In this document: piece by piece, positions 35,236 to 44,058 of the stretch | Layout: each line of letters opens with the position of its first letter | Numbering within the stretch: the stretch's first letter is position 1 | Origin: Microbacterium sp. MYb66 | Lineage (GTDB): Bacteria > Actinomycetota > Actinomycetes > Actinomycetales > Microbacteriaceae | NCBI RefSeq assembly: GCF_002979435.1 | Contig: NZ_PCOV01000005.1 | Location: forward strand, 1 to 64,000 | Reading direction: 5' to 3' | DNA length: 64,000 nucleotides | Translations under genes and position numbers: made by a program | The notes under the pieces: model-generated | Told to the model about the DNA's origin: nothing | Databases searched by the model: none | The model's input: only the letters and a program-made list of their open reading frames with translations

Positions 35236-36452
35236 CCGAAGCCGTCATCGTCTCCGCCGTGCGCTCACCCATCGGGCGTGCGTTCAAGGGCAGCCTGAAG
35301 GACATGCGCGGCGACGACCTCGCCGTGCAGATGGTGCGGGCGGCCGTCGACGCTGTGCCCGGACTGAACCCGGACGAGATCGTCGACCTGATGGTGGGCT
35401 GCGCGCAGCCGGCGGGACAGCAGGGTTACAACATCGGACGGATGCTGGCGCTCCAGCTCGGCTGGGACGCGGTTCCCGGCACCACGGTCAACCGCTATTG
35501 CGCGTCGTCGCTGCAGACCACCCGCATGGCCTTCCACGCGATCAAGGCCGGCGAGGGCGACGTGTTCGTCTCGGCCGGTGTGGAGGCGGTGTCGCAGTTC
35601 GGCTCCGGCAAGTCCGACGGCATGCCCGACACCAAGAACCCGCGATGGGCGGATGCCGCGGCCCGCACGGCGCGTGAGGCACAGGATCCGGACTTCGTGT
35701 GGTCGGACCCGCGTGAGCGCGGCGAGCTCGAGGACATCTACATCGCGATGGGGGAGACCGCCGAGAACGTCGCCTCCTTCCGCGGAGTGTCCCGCCGCGA
35801 GCAGGACGAGTGGGCGGTGCTCAGCCAGAACCGCGCCGAGGCCGCCGCCGCCCGCGGGTTCTGGGAGACCGACATCACCCCGGTCCGCCTCGCCGACGGC
35901 ACGCTCGTGACGAAGGACGACGGTCCGCGCGCGGGCGTCACCCTCGAGGGCATCAGCGGTATGCAGCCGGTGTTCCGCGCGCACGGCACCGTGACGGCGG
36001 CGAACTGCTGCCCGCTCAACGACGGCGCGGCCGCACTCGTGATCATGAGCGACACCCGTGCCGCCGAGCTCGGCCTCACCCCGCTCGCCCGCGTCGTGTC
36101 GACCGGTGTCTCGGCACTCTCCGCCGAGATCATGGGCCTCGGGCCGGTGCAGGCCGTCGAGCGCGCGCTCGCCCACGCCCGCATGTCCATCGGCGACATC
36201 GACATCCTGGAGATCAACGAGGCCTTCGCCGCCCAGGTGATCCCCTCGATCGCCGACATCGGCATCGACCCCGAGCGGGTGAACGTGAACGGCGGTGCGA
36301 TCGCCCTTGGCCACCCCTACGGCATGACCGGCGCCCGCATCACCACGACCGCGATCAACGCGCTCCGCGAGCGTGACGCGCAGTTCGCCGTGGAGACCAT
36401 GTGCACCGCGGGTGGCCAGGGCATGGCGATGGTGCTCGAACGCCTGGGTTGA
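35232..36452 (+). CDS. Thiolase (acetyl-CoA C-acyltransferase)
   Basis: 406 residues, type II thiolase with intact catalysis: nucleophilic Cys in NRYCASSLQ (about 90), His in GHPYGMTGAR and second Cys in CTAGGQGMA (about 390). It is a general beta-ketothiolase and less like FadA6 than the thiolase at 50.8 kb. It probably removes acetyl- or propionyl-CoA units in the beta-oxidation steps of the pathway. Coupled to the SDR upstream under operator F; a 12-bp hairpin follows. Confidence 0.92.
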   Translation: MTEAVIVSAVRSPIGRAFKGSLKDMRGDDLAVQMVRAAVDAVPGLNPDEIVDLMVGCAQPAGQQGYNIGRMLALQLGWDAVPGTTVNRYCASSLQTTRMAFHAIKAGEGDVFVSAGVEAVSQFGSGKSDGMPDTKNPRWADAAARTAREAQDPDFVWSDPRERGELEDIYIAMGETAENVASFRGVSRREQDEWAVLSQNRAEAAAARGFWETDITPVRLADGTLVTKDDGPRAGVTLEGISGMQPVFRAHGTVTAANCCPLNDGAAALVIMSDTRAAELGLTPLARVVSTGVSALSAEIMGLGPVQAVERALAHARMSIGDIDILEINEAFAAQVIPSIADIGIDPERVNVNGGAIALGHPYGMTGARITTTAINALRERDAQFAVETMCTAGGQGMAMVLERLG

Positions 36453-36463
36453 GCTGACCTGGA

Positions 36464-36496
36464 CCGTGGCCGTGCGCTCGGCGTGCACGGCCACGG
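36464..36496. terminator. Bidirectional hairpin between thiolase and fadD3
   Basis: CCGTGGCCGTGC (36464-36475) pairs perfectly with 36485-36496 around a 9-nt loop, in the 72-bp gap between convergent genes. Confidence 0.7.
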
Positions 36497-36524
36497 CCGC
36501 GCCTCACTCGGCGCGCGCCCCGGC

Positions 36525-38126
36525 TCATCCCTGGGCGCGCAGCTCCGACTTCAGGATCTTCCCGGTGGCGTTGCGGGGGAAGTCCTCGACGAAGACGAAC
36601 TCGCGCGGCACCTTGAAGTTCGCCAGGTGAGTGCGGCAGAAGGCTTCGAGATCGGCGGCATCCGGGCGCGGTGAGGCGTTGTGCAGCAGCAGCACGTAGG
36701 CCCGTCCGACGGTGCCGAGACGGTGATCGTCCACCCCGATCACGGCGGACTCGTTGACGGCCGGATGCTTGCGCAGCGCGTTCTCGACCTCGGCGGGATA
36801 CACGTTGAAGCCGCCGACGATGAACATGTCCTTCAGCCGGTCGGTGATCTTCAGGCATCCGTGCTCGTCGAGCCGTCCGACGTCGCCGGTGTGGAACCAC
36901 CCGTCCGCGTCGAGCACCGCATCCGTCGCGGCCTGGTCCTCGAAGTAGCCGAGCATGACGTTCGGACCGCGGAGCAGGATCTCGCCATCGGTGTCGAGCC
37001 CGGCATCCTCGCCGTCCTCGTCCACGACGCGGATCTCGACGCCCTCGACGGCCGGACCGGTGGTCTGCGCCGTGTGCTCCAGCGACTCGCCGGGACGGGA
37101 GAGCGTGGCCACGACGCACTCGGTCAGGCCGTACGCCTGGGCGACGGTCTCGAAGCCGAGGACGTCGACCATGTCGTGGAAGAGCGTGGCCGGGGCGGCC
37201 GTTGCTCCGGCGATCGCGAACCGCAGCGACGACAGGTCGTACTCGCCGAGGCGCGGATGGTCGAGAAGCGAGGTGAAGATCGTCGGTACGCCGGGCAGCA
37301 CGCTGATGCGGGCGGACTGCACGAGCTCCAGCAGCTGATCGGCGTCGAACATCGCGAGCGGGTAGATCGTGGTCCCCGCCATCAGAGAGGTGATCATGCC
37401 GGCCTTGTAGCCGAACCCGTGGAAGAACGGGTTGACCACGGCGTAGCGGTCGTCGGGACTGAGACGCGCGCCCAGTCCCCAGGCCCGTGCCACGGAGAGC
37501 GTCTGGCGGTGCGCGCTGAGCACGCCCTTCGGGATGCCGGTGGTGCCCGAGGTGAACAGCACGTCCATGATGTCGTCGGGGGTCACGGCTTCCGCCGCGG
37601 CCGTCACGCGGCCCTCGTCGACCCCGCCGCCGGCGGCGAGGAAGTCCGCCCACGAGAGGATGCCGTCGTCGCCCGCCCCGTCGATGGTCACGGCGGTGTG
37701 CAGATGCGGGAGACCGGGGAAGACCGGGCCGTCGCCGCCGCGCTCGGCCGCGGCGCCGCGGAGCATCGAGCTGTACGACTTCCCGAGGAAGCCGTCGGCG
37801 ACCACGAGGCCGGTGGCGCGGGAGCGGGCGAGGATCTCGGCGGCCTCGTGACCGGTGAAGCGCGTGTTGAGGGGGACGACCGCGATGCCGACCAGCTGCG
37901 CGCCGAGCATCGCCAGGATGAACTCGTGGCGGTTCGGCGCCCACAGGCCGATGCGGTCGCCCGGCTCGACACCCTGGGCGAGGTAGGCGCGGGCGACGGA
38001 GCGCACCCGGTCCTGGAGCTCGGCGTAGCCGATGACCACGTCGCCGTCGACGATGGCCGGGTGGTCGCCGAGGGCTGCCATCTCCGTGAGGAGGGCGGGC
38101 ACTGTCGTGGCTTCCGAGACTGTCAT
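36525..38126 (-). CDS. fadD3: FadD3-like acyl-CoA synthetase
   Basis: 533 residues, ANL adenylate-forming ligase. P-loop FTSGTTGIPKGV (about 178-189), the A5/A7 region QAYGLTECV and WFHTGDVGRLDEHGCLKITDRLKDMFIVGGFNVYP (about 425-460), and the C-terminal catalytic Lys in NATGKILKSEL. In mycobacteria and rhodococci FadD3 ligates CoA to HIP, the bicyclic propanoate left after rings A/B are gone, and the product is the KstR2 ligand. The divergent kstR2-like neighbour and operator G make this the best candidate. The exact substrate is inferred. Confidence 0.85.
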   Translation of the reverse strand: MTVSEATTVPALLTEMAALGDHPAIVDGDVVIGYAELQDRVRSVARAYLAQGVEPGDRIGLWAPNRHEFILAMLGAQLVGIAVVPLNTRFTGHEAAEILARSRATGLVVADGFLGKSYSSMLRGAAAERGGDGPVFPGLPHLHTAVTIDGAGDDGILSWADFLAAGGGVDEGRVTAAAEAVTPDDIMDVLFTSGTTGIPKGVLSAHRQTLSVARAWGLGARLSPDDRYAVVNPFFHGFGYKAGMITSLMAGTTIYPLAMFDADQLLELVQSARISVLPGVPTIFTSLLDHPRLGEYDLSSLRFAIAGATAAPATLFHDMVDVLGFETVAQAYGLTECVVATLSRPGESLEHTAQTTGPAVEGVEIRVVDEDGEDAGLDTDGEILLRGPNVMLGYFEDQAATDAVLDADGWFHTGDVGRLDEHGCLKITDRLKDMFIVGGFNVYPAEVENALRKHPAVNESAVIGVDDHRLGTVGRAYVLLLHNASPRPDAADLEAFCRTHLANFKVPREFVFVEDFPRNATGKILKSELRAQG

Positions 38127-38199
38127 GGACGTCCTTTCCAATATCATGCGTACACTCCGAGTGGATGTTTCGGGAAAACGCTCACATGCGGCACACTTG

Positions 38200-38213
38200 A
38201 ACAAGCGCTTGTG
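38200..38213. promoter_or_regulatory. KstR2-type operator G (autoregulatory, fadD3/kstR2)
   Basis: AACAAGCGCTTGTG, 9 of 10 positions, containing the perfect 12-bp palindrome ACAAGCGCTTGT. It is the copy closest to the classical compact KstR2 site and lies in the promoter shared by the repressor gene and fadD3. Confidence 0.82.
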
Positions 38214-38236
38214 AGATTCTCTGTGAAGGAGCAGCA

Positions 38237-38848
38237 ATGGCAACGACCAAAAGCGGGGGGCGGCAGGAGCAGAGCTCCGAACGCCGCGACCAGATCATCT
38301 CGATCGCCGCGCGCCTGATCGCCAAGCGCGGGTACTCCGCCACGACGGTCCGAGACATCGCCGACGAGGCGGGCATCCTGTCCGGCAGTCTGTACCACCA
38401 CTTCTCCTCCAAGGAAGCGATCCTGCAGGAGATCCTGCGCAGCTTCATGGCCGGGCTCCTCGGGCGCTTCGAAGAGATCGTGGCCGAGGGCGGCAGCCCC
38501 CGCGACATCCTCGACAAGCTGATCGCGCACGCCTTCGCGACGATCGAGAGCCAGCCCGACGCGGTCGGCCTGTACCAGAACGAGCTGTCGTTCCTCGCCC
38601 GTCAGCCCGGCTTCGAGTTCCTCACCGAGAACAGCGAGCGCATCGAGGCGCTGTGGCTGTCGCAGATCACCGAGGGCCAGAAGGTCGGCGTCTTCCGCGA
38701 TTCCATCGATGCGCCCATCGCGTACCGCTTCATCCGCGACGCGGTGTGGTCGACCGTCGCCTGGTACCGACCGGGCCGCGGGCACACCGCAGTGAGCCTG
38801 ACCGACAACTTCCTGGATCTGCTCCACAAGGGCCTCCTCGCCGATTGA
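38237..38848 (+). CDS. kstR2: KstR2-like TetR-family repressor
   Basis: 203 residues. The TetR DNA-binding domain (about 17-63) reads IAARLIAKRGYSATTVRDIADEAGILSGSLYHHFSSKEAIL, and the helical ligand domain follows (about 70-200). It is divergent from fadD3, as expected for a regulator sensing the product of that ligase (HIP-CoA in mycobacteria). Operator G lies between them. It is the only TetR gene in the window, so it is the natural reader of all 13 sites. Good GAAGGAG ribosome site 8 nt before ATG 38237. It converges with ipdB1, 12 nt away. Confidence 0.87.
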   Translation: MATTKSGGRQEQSSERRDQIISIAARLIAKRGYSATTVRDIADEAGILSGSLYHHFSSKEAILQEILRSFMAGLLGRFEEIVAEGGSPRDILDKLIAHAFATIESQPDAVGLYQNELSFLARQPGFEFLTENSERIEALWLSQITEGQKVGVFRDSIDAPIAYRFIRDAVWSTVAWYRPGRGHTAVSLTDNFLDLLHKGLLAD

Positions 38849-38860
38849 GCGGATGCCGCG

Positions 38861-39649
38861 TCAGTCTGCGACTTCGCGGGTGCGGGTGCTGCGCGGGTCG
38901 AGGACCTCGCGGATCAGCCGCAGCTCCTCGGCATCGGGCGTGCGCGTGAGCGGCGCATCCGTCGCATCGAGCGGGAATCCGGTGCTGTCGGCGACCGTCT
39001 GCGGATCGACCCCGGGGTGTACCGAGAGCACCGTGACGGCGCCCTCCTCGTCGTAGCCGAGCACAGCGAGGTTCGTCACGATCACGCCGAGGCGGTGATG
39101 CGCGAGGCCGGCCTCGCGTGCGCGGTCGTTGCCGACGCCCGAGACCATGTCGACGGCGGGAACGAACACGCGGGTGCTGTGCCGGGAGATCCAATAGTCG
39201 ACGCGGTGGTTGGCGGTGTTCCCCGGCGCACCGCGCACCCCGATCAGCTGACGGGTGGGGCGGGCCCAGTCGCCGATGAGCGAGATGTTCTGGTTCCCGA
39301 ACCGATCGATCTGGCTCGCGCCCATCATGCTCTGACGACGGCCCGTGGCGAGGATGTCGAAGATCCGGCGGAACGGCGCCCAGCCCTCGATCGTCGGCTG
39401 CGGGGCCCCCGGGTCGCCCGGCTGCGGCGGGCCGCTCAGGAAGAACGCCTCGCCGTCGCTCAGGACGAGATCGGGAGCGCTGGTGAGCTTCGCCAGGCGT
39501 GCGCCCAGCGCCGGGATGATGCCGACCGCGTGCGCGAGGATCTCGCCCGACTCCCGGTAGGTGTCCGCGCAGGCCGCGATGCAGATCTCGGCGGTCGTCG
39601 CTCCGGCCGTCGCGGAGGTCGTGCTCGCGGTGGTGGTGTCGGTGGTCAT
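38861..39649 (-). CDS. ipdB: IpdB-like CoA-transferase-family subunit, copy 1
   Basis: 262 residues with a Thr/Ala-rich N-terminal extension (about 1-18) that copy 2 lacks. The class I CoA-transferase beta fold is shown by DLVLSDGEAFFLSG, GRRQSMMGASQIDRFGNQNISLIG (about 104-127), RGAPGNTANHRVDYWISRH and LHPGV-like VHPGV. In the steroid pathway IpdAB is not a transferase but hydrolyses ring C of COCHEA-CoA. Coupled to ipdA1 by a 4-nt overlap; operator H lies upstream. Confidence 0.85.
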   Translation of the reverse strand: MTTDTTTASTTSATAGATTAEICIAACADTYRESGEILAHAVGIIPALGARLAKLTSAPDLVLSDGEAFFLSGPPQPGDPGAPQPTIEGWAPFRRIFDILATGRRQSMMGASQIDRFGNQNISLIGDWARPTRQLIGVRGAPGNTANHRVDYWISRHSTRVFVPAVDMVSGVGNDRAREAGLAHHRLGVIVTNLAVLGYDEEGAVTVLSVHPGVDPQTVADSTGFPLDATDAPLTRTPDAEELRLIREVLDPRSTRTREVAD

Positions 39650-40512
39650 GACTCTCCTCGGTCGGCGTGGAAGCGGGCGACGGCGGCGTGGTAGCCGGCC
39701 TCGTCGGTGTGCAGGAAGGTCCGCTCGAACTCGGTCCAGGCATCGGGGTCCTTGGCGGAGGCGGCGTAGTGCTTCTGGAAGGCCTCGTCGCGGTCGTAGT
39801 CGGGTGCGCAGGTGGTGAAGTGCGCACCGCGCGGAGCCTCGACGACCGCCGAGGCGTAGATGCGGCTGAACAGCAGCGTGTGGAACGAGCCCTCGTCGAG
39901 CAGCGCCGAGGTGGGGACGACCTTCTCGGTCGAGACGATGGTGCGCTCGGCCGCCATCGCGAACAGGTCGTCGAAGTACGGGTCCGGTCCCAGATACTGC
40001 GCGTTCCCCTGCTCGTCGGCGCGGTTCACGTGCACGAGCGCGATGTCGAGGGGGAGGGCCGGCATCGCCACGTACTCGGCGTCGGAGTAGGGCGAGCGCA
40101 CCGTCCGCACCCGCGGATTCGCCGGCAGCACGTCCGATCCGAGACCGGCCAGGATGGGCAGGAAGTCGAGGCGGGCGTTCGCCGCCCGGAGTCCCGCCAC
40201 GAACATGCCCTCGTCGTACTCCTCGATCTCCAACTCGCCGCGTTCCCGCGCCTGCGTGAACAGCGGGTCCAGCGGGATGCTGTCCAGCGAGACGAAGCCG
40301 TACACGAGCTTGCGGATGCGACCGGCGGCGGCGAGCAGCCCGACATCGGGCCCGCCGAAGGCCACCACGGTGAGGTCGGTGATGTCGCGCCGCAGGATCT
40401 CGCGCACCAGGGCCATGGGCTTGCGCCGGGACCCCCAGCCGCCGATCCCGATCGTCATCCCGCTCTCGATGGTGGCGACCGCCTCCTCGATGCTGACCCG
40501 CTTGTCCGACAT
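39646..40512 (-). CDS. ipdA: IpdA-like CoA-transferase-family subunit, copy 1
   Basis: 288 residues. The opening SGMTIGIGGWGSRRKPMALVR (about 17-37) and FGGPDVGLL, YGFVSLDSIP, EEYDEGMFVAGLRAA (acidic Glu about 101), DPYFDDLFAMAAERT and EAPRGAHFTTCAPDYDRDEAFQKHY follow mycobacterial IpdA closely from end to end (comparison from memory), more so than copy 2. The Glu in DEGM corresponds to the residue proposed for ring hydrolysis. Forms a heteromer with IpdB1. First gene of a two-gene operon under operator H, next to kstR2. Confidence 0.88.
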   Translation of the reverse strand: MSDKRVSIEEAVATIESGMTIGIGGWGSRRKPMALVREILRRDITDLTVVAFGGPDVGLLAAAGRIRKLVYGFVSLDSIPLDPLFTQARERGELEIEEYDEGMFVAGLRAANARLDFLPILAGLGSDVLPANPRVRTVRSPYSDAEYVAMPALPLDIALVHVNRADEQGNAQYLGPDPYFDDLFAMAAERTIVSTEKVVPTSALLDEGSFHTLLFSRIYASAVVEAPRGAHFTTCAPDYDRDEAFQKHYAASAKDPDAWTEFERTFLHTDEAGYHAAVARFHADRGES

Positions 40513-40539
40513 CCCCGCTCCTTCGCGCGACGGCGCTAA

Positions 40540-40553
40540 ACCTAGCGCTTGTT
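40540..40553. promoter_or_regulatory. KstR2-type operator H
   Basis: ACCTAGCGCTTGTT, 9 of 10 positions, in the 91-bp divergent promoter between ipdAB1 and the SDR-AKR operon. TAGCAT at 40567 is a candidate -10 for the rightward transcript. Confidence 0.75.
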
Positions 40554-40603
40554 TGGGAATCACAGTAGCATGCCCGGGAGGACGAACAGCGAGGGAGCTG
40601 CGC

Positions 40604-41326
40604 ATGGCCGGACAGTCGATGGCAGAGCACGTGGTGGTGACCGGCGGCACCAGCGGGATCGGTGCGGCGGTGGTGGAACTGCTCCTCGACCGGGGATGCC
40701 GGGTCACCGTGTTCGACCTGGCGCCGAGTGCACGAGCGGACGTGGAGACGCGGATCGTGGACGTCCGCGACGAGGCCGCCGTCGAGACGGCGATGGAGGC
40801 GGCGTGGGCGCACGGTCCGGTCACGGGGCTCGTCGCCTGCCACGGCATCCGAGGCGCCTTCGTGCCCGCGCTGGACATCGATCTCGACCGGCTCCGCCTG
40901 CTGTACGACGTGCACGTCGTGGGGACGCTCGCGATCTCGCGCGCCCTGGTGCGGCGTCTCGACGGGGCCCCGGCCTCCATCGTCCTGGTGTCGTCGACGA
41001 CCGCCTATCGCGGCTGGGCCAACCAGGCCGACTACGGGCCGGCGAAAGCGGCGGAGCGGCAGCTGATGGAGAATCTCGCCGTGGAGTGGGCGCCGCGAGG
41101 AGTGCGGGTCAATGCGATCGCGCCCGGCCACACGCTCACCCCGATGGTGCAGGACATGGTCGACGGCGGCTACGACCTCGCGGCCGTCGAGAAGCGCACG
41201 CCACGAGGACGGCTGGCGGACCCCGCCGAGGTCGCCGCCGCGATCGTGTGGATGCTGTGCGACGCCACGCATGTGATCGGCCAATGCCTGCCGGTCGACG
41301 GCGGGTGGACGGTCGTGGGGAGATGA
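40604..41326 (+). CDS. Short-chain dehydrogenase
   Basis: 240 residues, complete classical SDR: VVTGGTSGIGAAVVE (about 11-25), ACHG in place of NNAG, and catalytic Ser, Tyr, Lys (VSSTTAYRGWA, DYGPAKAA). C-terminal PVDGGWTV. ATG at 40604 follows GAGGGAG. The substrate is unknown; presumably a ring hydroxyl/ketone of the pathway. Stop overlaps the AKR start by 4 nt. Confidence 0.86.
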   Translation: MAGQSMAEHVVVTGGTSGIGAAVVELLLDRGCRVTVFDLAPSARADVETRIVDVRDEAAVETAMEAAWAHGPVTGLVACHGIRGAFVPALDIDLDRLRLLYDVHVVGTLAISRALVRRLDGAPASIVLVSSTTAYRGWANQADYGPAKAAERQLMENLAVEWAPRGVRVNAIAPGHTLTPMVQDMVDGGYDLAAVEKRTPRGRLADPAEVAAAIVWMLCDATHVIGQCLPVDGGWTVVGR

Positions 41327-42198
41327 TGCCGACCCGCGCGATCGGCGACCTGCAGGTCTCGGCGATCGGGATGGGGGCCATGACCCTCACCCAGGTCCCG
41401 GACGCCGACATCGAGCGGGGCGTCCGAGCCGTGCACGCGGCGGTGGATGCCGGCATCACGCTGTTCGACACCGCCGACTCCTACGGGCCGACGGGCGAGA
41501 TGGGCGTGAACGAGCAGGCGCTGATCGCGGCGCTGCGCCAGCATCCGGACGCCCTCGATCGCGTGATCGTCGCGACCAAAGGCGGGCATACGCGAGGGCC
41601 GGAGGCGACGTGGTGGGTCGACGGGTCTCCCGAGCATCTCGCGGCCGCCGCGCGCGCGTCGGCGCAGCGACTCGGTCTCGACGCCCTGCCGCTCTATCAG
41701 CACCACCGTCCCGACGTGAAGGTGCCTTTCGAGGAGTCGATGGGCGCGATGCGCCGGCTCGTCGACGACGGTGTGGTCGTGCGGGTCGGGGTCTCGAACG
41801 TCGACTCCGCGCAGCTCGACATCGCGATGCGCGTGGTCGGGGACGCGCTGGTCAGCGTGCAGAACGAGTACTCGGTGCTCGAGCGCTCGGGCGATGAGGT
41901 GCTGCGTCGGTGCGAGGAGCACGGGCTGGCGTTCCTCGCGTGGGGTCCACTGGGCGGCATGCGCGCGGCCAAGGGTCTCGGCGGTGCGGCGGCCTCAGCG
42001 GCCGTGGTCGCCGAGCGGCACGGGGTGAGCCCGCAGCGGGTGGTGCTGGCATGGCTGCTGATGCGGTCGCCGGTGCTGATCCCGATCCCCGGGGCGAGTC
42101 GACCGGAGAGCGCCCGCGACTCCGCGGCATCCGTCGACCTCCTCCTCGACGATGAGGATCTGCTCCTGCTCGACGGGCGACCCGGGGAGGGTCAGTGA
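41323..42198 (+). CDS. Aldo/keto reductase
   Basis: 291 residues, AKR TIM barrel. The catalytic tetrad is visible: Asp and Tyr in FDTADSYGPTGEMGVNE (about 48-64), Lys in VATKGGHTRG (about 85) and His in YQHHRPD (about 127). The cofactor end IPIPGASRPESARDSA is typical. NADPH-dependent carbonyl reduction is expected. Second gene of the operon under operator H; its end overlaps the convergent VOC gene by 7 nt. Confidence 0.9.
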   Translation: MMPTRAIGDLQVSAIGMGAMTLTQVPDADIERGVRAVHAAVDAGITLFDTADSYGPTGEMGVNEQALIAALRQHPDALDRVIVATKGGHTRGPEATWWVDGSPEHLAAAARASAQRLGLDALPLYQHHRPDVKVPFEESMGAMRRLVDDGVVVRVGVSNVDSAQLDIAMRVVGDALVSVQNEYSVLERSGDEVLRRCEEHGLAFLAWGPLGGMRAAKGLGGAAASAAVVAERHGVSPQRVVLAWLLMRSPVLIPIPGASRPESARDSAASVDLLLDDEDLLLLDGRPGEGQ

Positions 42199-42629
42199 GG
42201 CTCCTGCAGCAGTTCGACCCGCACGTCGTCCGGGCCCTGCACGTAGACGTACCGGTAGCCCTCGAGCGGTCCGGCCGTCGCGGTCATGGTCTGCGACAGG
42301 GGCCGGTGGCCGAGGTCGGCCAGACGAGCGAGACTCGCCTCGATGTCGGGCACCACGATCGCCGGGTGCGCCGCCCCGATGTGGCCGTTGTCCGGATCGA
42401 TGCGCGGGGCGTCCGCGCCACGGTACTCGGCGAGTTCCAGGAACACGCCGTCCGCCAGGCGGATGAAGGTCAGCAGGATCTCGACGCCCGGGTACCCCGT
42501 CGCGGCTTCGACGGCGGGCCCGCTCTTGGCGAGCGGGCCGATGACCTCGCCCTCGGTCGCGGCTCGGTAGAACGCCGTCGCCGCGACGGTGTCGCCGACC
42601 GTGATGCCGATGTGATGCAGCCGGGGCAT
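42192..42629 (-). CDS. VOC-family protein, methylmalonyl-CoA-epimerase-like
   Basis: 145 residues, two beta-alpha-beta-beta-beta modules of the vicinal oxygen chelate fold. Likely metal ligands are His in RLHHIGITVGD (about 5), Glu in FLELAEY, His in GAAHPAIVVPD (about 88) and Glu in RVELLQE near the end, as in methylmalonyl-CoA epimerase. It might epimerise a 2-methyl-acyl-CoA formed during ring degradation. Its start lies beside operator I, divergent from the SDR-PaaY-NTF2 operon. Confidence 0.78.
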   Translation of the reverse strand: MPRLHHIGITVGDTVAATAFYRAATEGEVIGPLAKSGPAVEAATGYPGVEILLTFIRLADGVFLELAEYRGADAPRIDPDNGHIGAAHPAIVVPDIEASLARLADLGHRPLSQTMTATAGPLEGYRYVYVQGPDDVRVELLQEPH

Positions 42630-42662
42630 CCCGTCTCCTTCTTCTCAACCGGTCAAAAGACA

Positions 42663-42676
42663 ACCAAATGCTTGTT
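42663..42676. promoter_or_regulatory. KstR2-type operator I
   Basis: ACCAAATGCTTGTT, 9 of 10 positions, in the 71-bp divergent promoter between the VOC gene and the SDR-PaaY-NTF2 operon. Confidence 0.73.
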
Positions 42677-42700
42677 CGATAACTATCGCGGAGGAAACCC

Positions 42701-43441
42701 ATGAATGCAACGCCCGTCATCGACCTCGCCGAACGCGTCGCCGTGATCACCGGAGCCGCCGGCGGCCAGGGTCGCGCGCACGCCGCCCTGTTCCATGATC
42801 TCGGAGCCGACCTGGTGCTCACCGACCTCGACGGTGCGGCGGTCGCCGAGGTCGCCGCCGAGTTCGGCGACCGGGCCATCGGCGTCGCGCACGACGTCTC
42901 ATCGGCGGATGCCTGGTCTCGCGTCGCCGCGACGGCGCAGGAGCAGTTCGGGCGGGTGGACGTGCTCGTCAACAACGCCGGCTTCTGCCCGGAGGGGCCG
43001 CTCGTCGAGACCTCGGAGCGTGTCATCCGCCTCACGCTCGACGTGAACCTCATCGGCCCGATGCTGGGAGTGCAGGCGCTGCTGCCGCTGATGGGCGAAG
43101 GTGCATCGATCGTGAACATCGCCTCCACCGCGGGTGTCGCCGGCTACGCGAACCGCGTCCCCTACTCGGCCTCGAAGTGGGGGCTGCGCGGAGTCTCGCG
43201 CGCGCTCGCGCGGGAACTCGCCGGCAGCGGCATCCGTGTGAACACCGTCTGCCCCGGCGCCGTCGACACCCCCATGATCACGGAGGACACCCGCGCCGGC
43301 GTCGGCTTCATCTCGCGCATCCCGATCCCGCGTGCCGGCCGGCCGGAGGAGATCTCGAACCTGGTCGCCTTCCTCGCCAGCTCGGCCAGCAGCTACTGCA
43401 CGGGGCAGGACTTCATCATCGACGGCGGTCAGGTCGCCTGA
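42701..43441 (+). CDS. Short-chain dehydrogenase (hydroxysteroid dehydrogenase-like)
   Basis: 246 residues. VITGAAGGQGRAHAALF (about 15-31; the GGQGRAH variant is common in 3-alpha/20-beta hydroxysteroid dehydrogenases), NNAG (about 88), catalytic Ser/Tyr/Lys (ASTAGVAGYAN, YSASKWG), and IIDGGQVA. It likely interconverts a ring hydroxyl and ketone. Its stop shares one base with the next start. Confidence 0.88.
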   Translation: MNATPVIDLAERVAVITGAAGGQGRAHAALFHDLGADLVLTDLDGAAVAEVAAEFGDRAIGVAHDVSSADAWSRVAATAQEQFGRVDVLVNNAGFCPEGPLVETSERVIRLTLDVNLIGPMLGVQALLPLMGEGASIVNIASTAGVAGYANRVPYSASKWGLRGVSRALARELAGSGIRVNTVCPGAVDTPMITEDTRAGVGFISRIPIPRAGRPEEISNLVAFLASSASSYCTGQDFIIDGGQVA

Positions 43442-44058
43442 TGCCCGCCTACGCCTTCGACGCAGTGGTGCCCGTCGTCGATCCGACCGCGTTCGTGCAC
43501 GAGACGGCCAGCCTGATCGGCGACGTCATCATCGGGCCCGGATGCTACATCGGACCGTTCGCGAGCCTGCGGGGCGACTTCGGGCGCATCGTCGTCGGCG
43601 AGGGGTCGAACGTGCAGGACTCGTGCGTGATCCACGCCTTCCCGGGCGCGGACGCGGTGCTCGAGCCGAACAGTCATGTCGGGCACGGCGCCGTCCTGCA
43701 CGGCTGCCGCATCGGATCGTTCGCGCTCATCGGCATCGGTGCCACGGTGCTGGACGGCGCCGAGATCGGTGCGGACGCACTGCTCGGCGCGGGAGCGGTC
43801 GTGACCGCGGGCACCGTGATCCCGCCGGGGTCGAAAGCGCTCGGCGCTCCCGCCCGCGTCGTGGGTCCGCTCGACGAACAGGCCATGGCCTGGAAGCGCA
43901 ACGGGGTGCGGATCTACCAGGAGCTCGCGCGACGCAGCCGTGAGACCCTGCATCCGGTCCTGGCGCTCACCGCGGTCGAACCGGATCGGCGCCGCACCTC
44001 CTGGTCGCCGGACGCCGCCACCCCGCTGCACCGGAAGCGCGCCGAGGGTGCGTCGTGA
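43441..44058 (+). CDS. Left-handed beta-helix protein, PaaY/gamma-carbonic-anhydrase-like
   Basis: 205 residues. Residues ~10-150 form hexapeptide repeats (GDVIIGPGCYIGPFASLRGDFG, GSNVQDSCVIHAFPG, VGHGAVLHGCRIGSFALIGIGA, EIGADALLGAGAVVTAG). The three metal His expected for this family are seen in VIHAF, SHVGHG. PaaY-type proteins are thioesterases that rescue dead-end CoA esters in phenylacetate degradation; a similar salvage role here is an inference. The last ~40 residues form a polar tail. Overlaps its neighbours on both sides. Confidence 0.85.
   Translation: MPAYAFDAVVPVVDPTAFVHETASLIGDVIIGPGCYIGPFASLRGDFGRIVVGEGSNVQDSCVIHAFPGADAVLEPNSHVGHGAVLHGCRIGSFALIGIGATVLDGAEIGADALLGAGAVVTAGTVIPPGSKALGAPARVVGPLDEQAMAWKRNGVRIYQELARRSRETLHPVLALTAVEPDRRRTSWSPDAATPLHRKRAEGAS

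Noticed and set aside
38861..40512. Glutaconate or 3-oxoadipate CoA-transferase
   Set aside because: The GWGSRRKPMAL and DEGM segments and the KstR2-like neighbour fit IpdAB ring hydrolases better.
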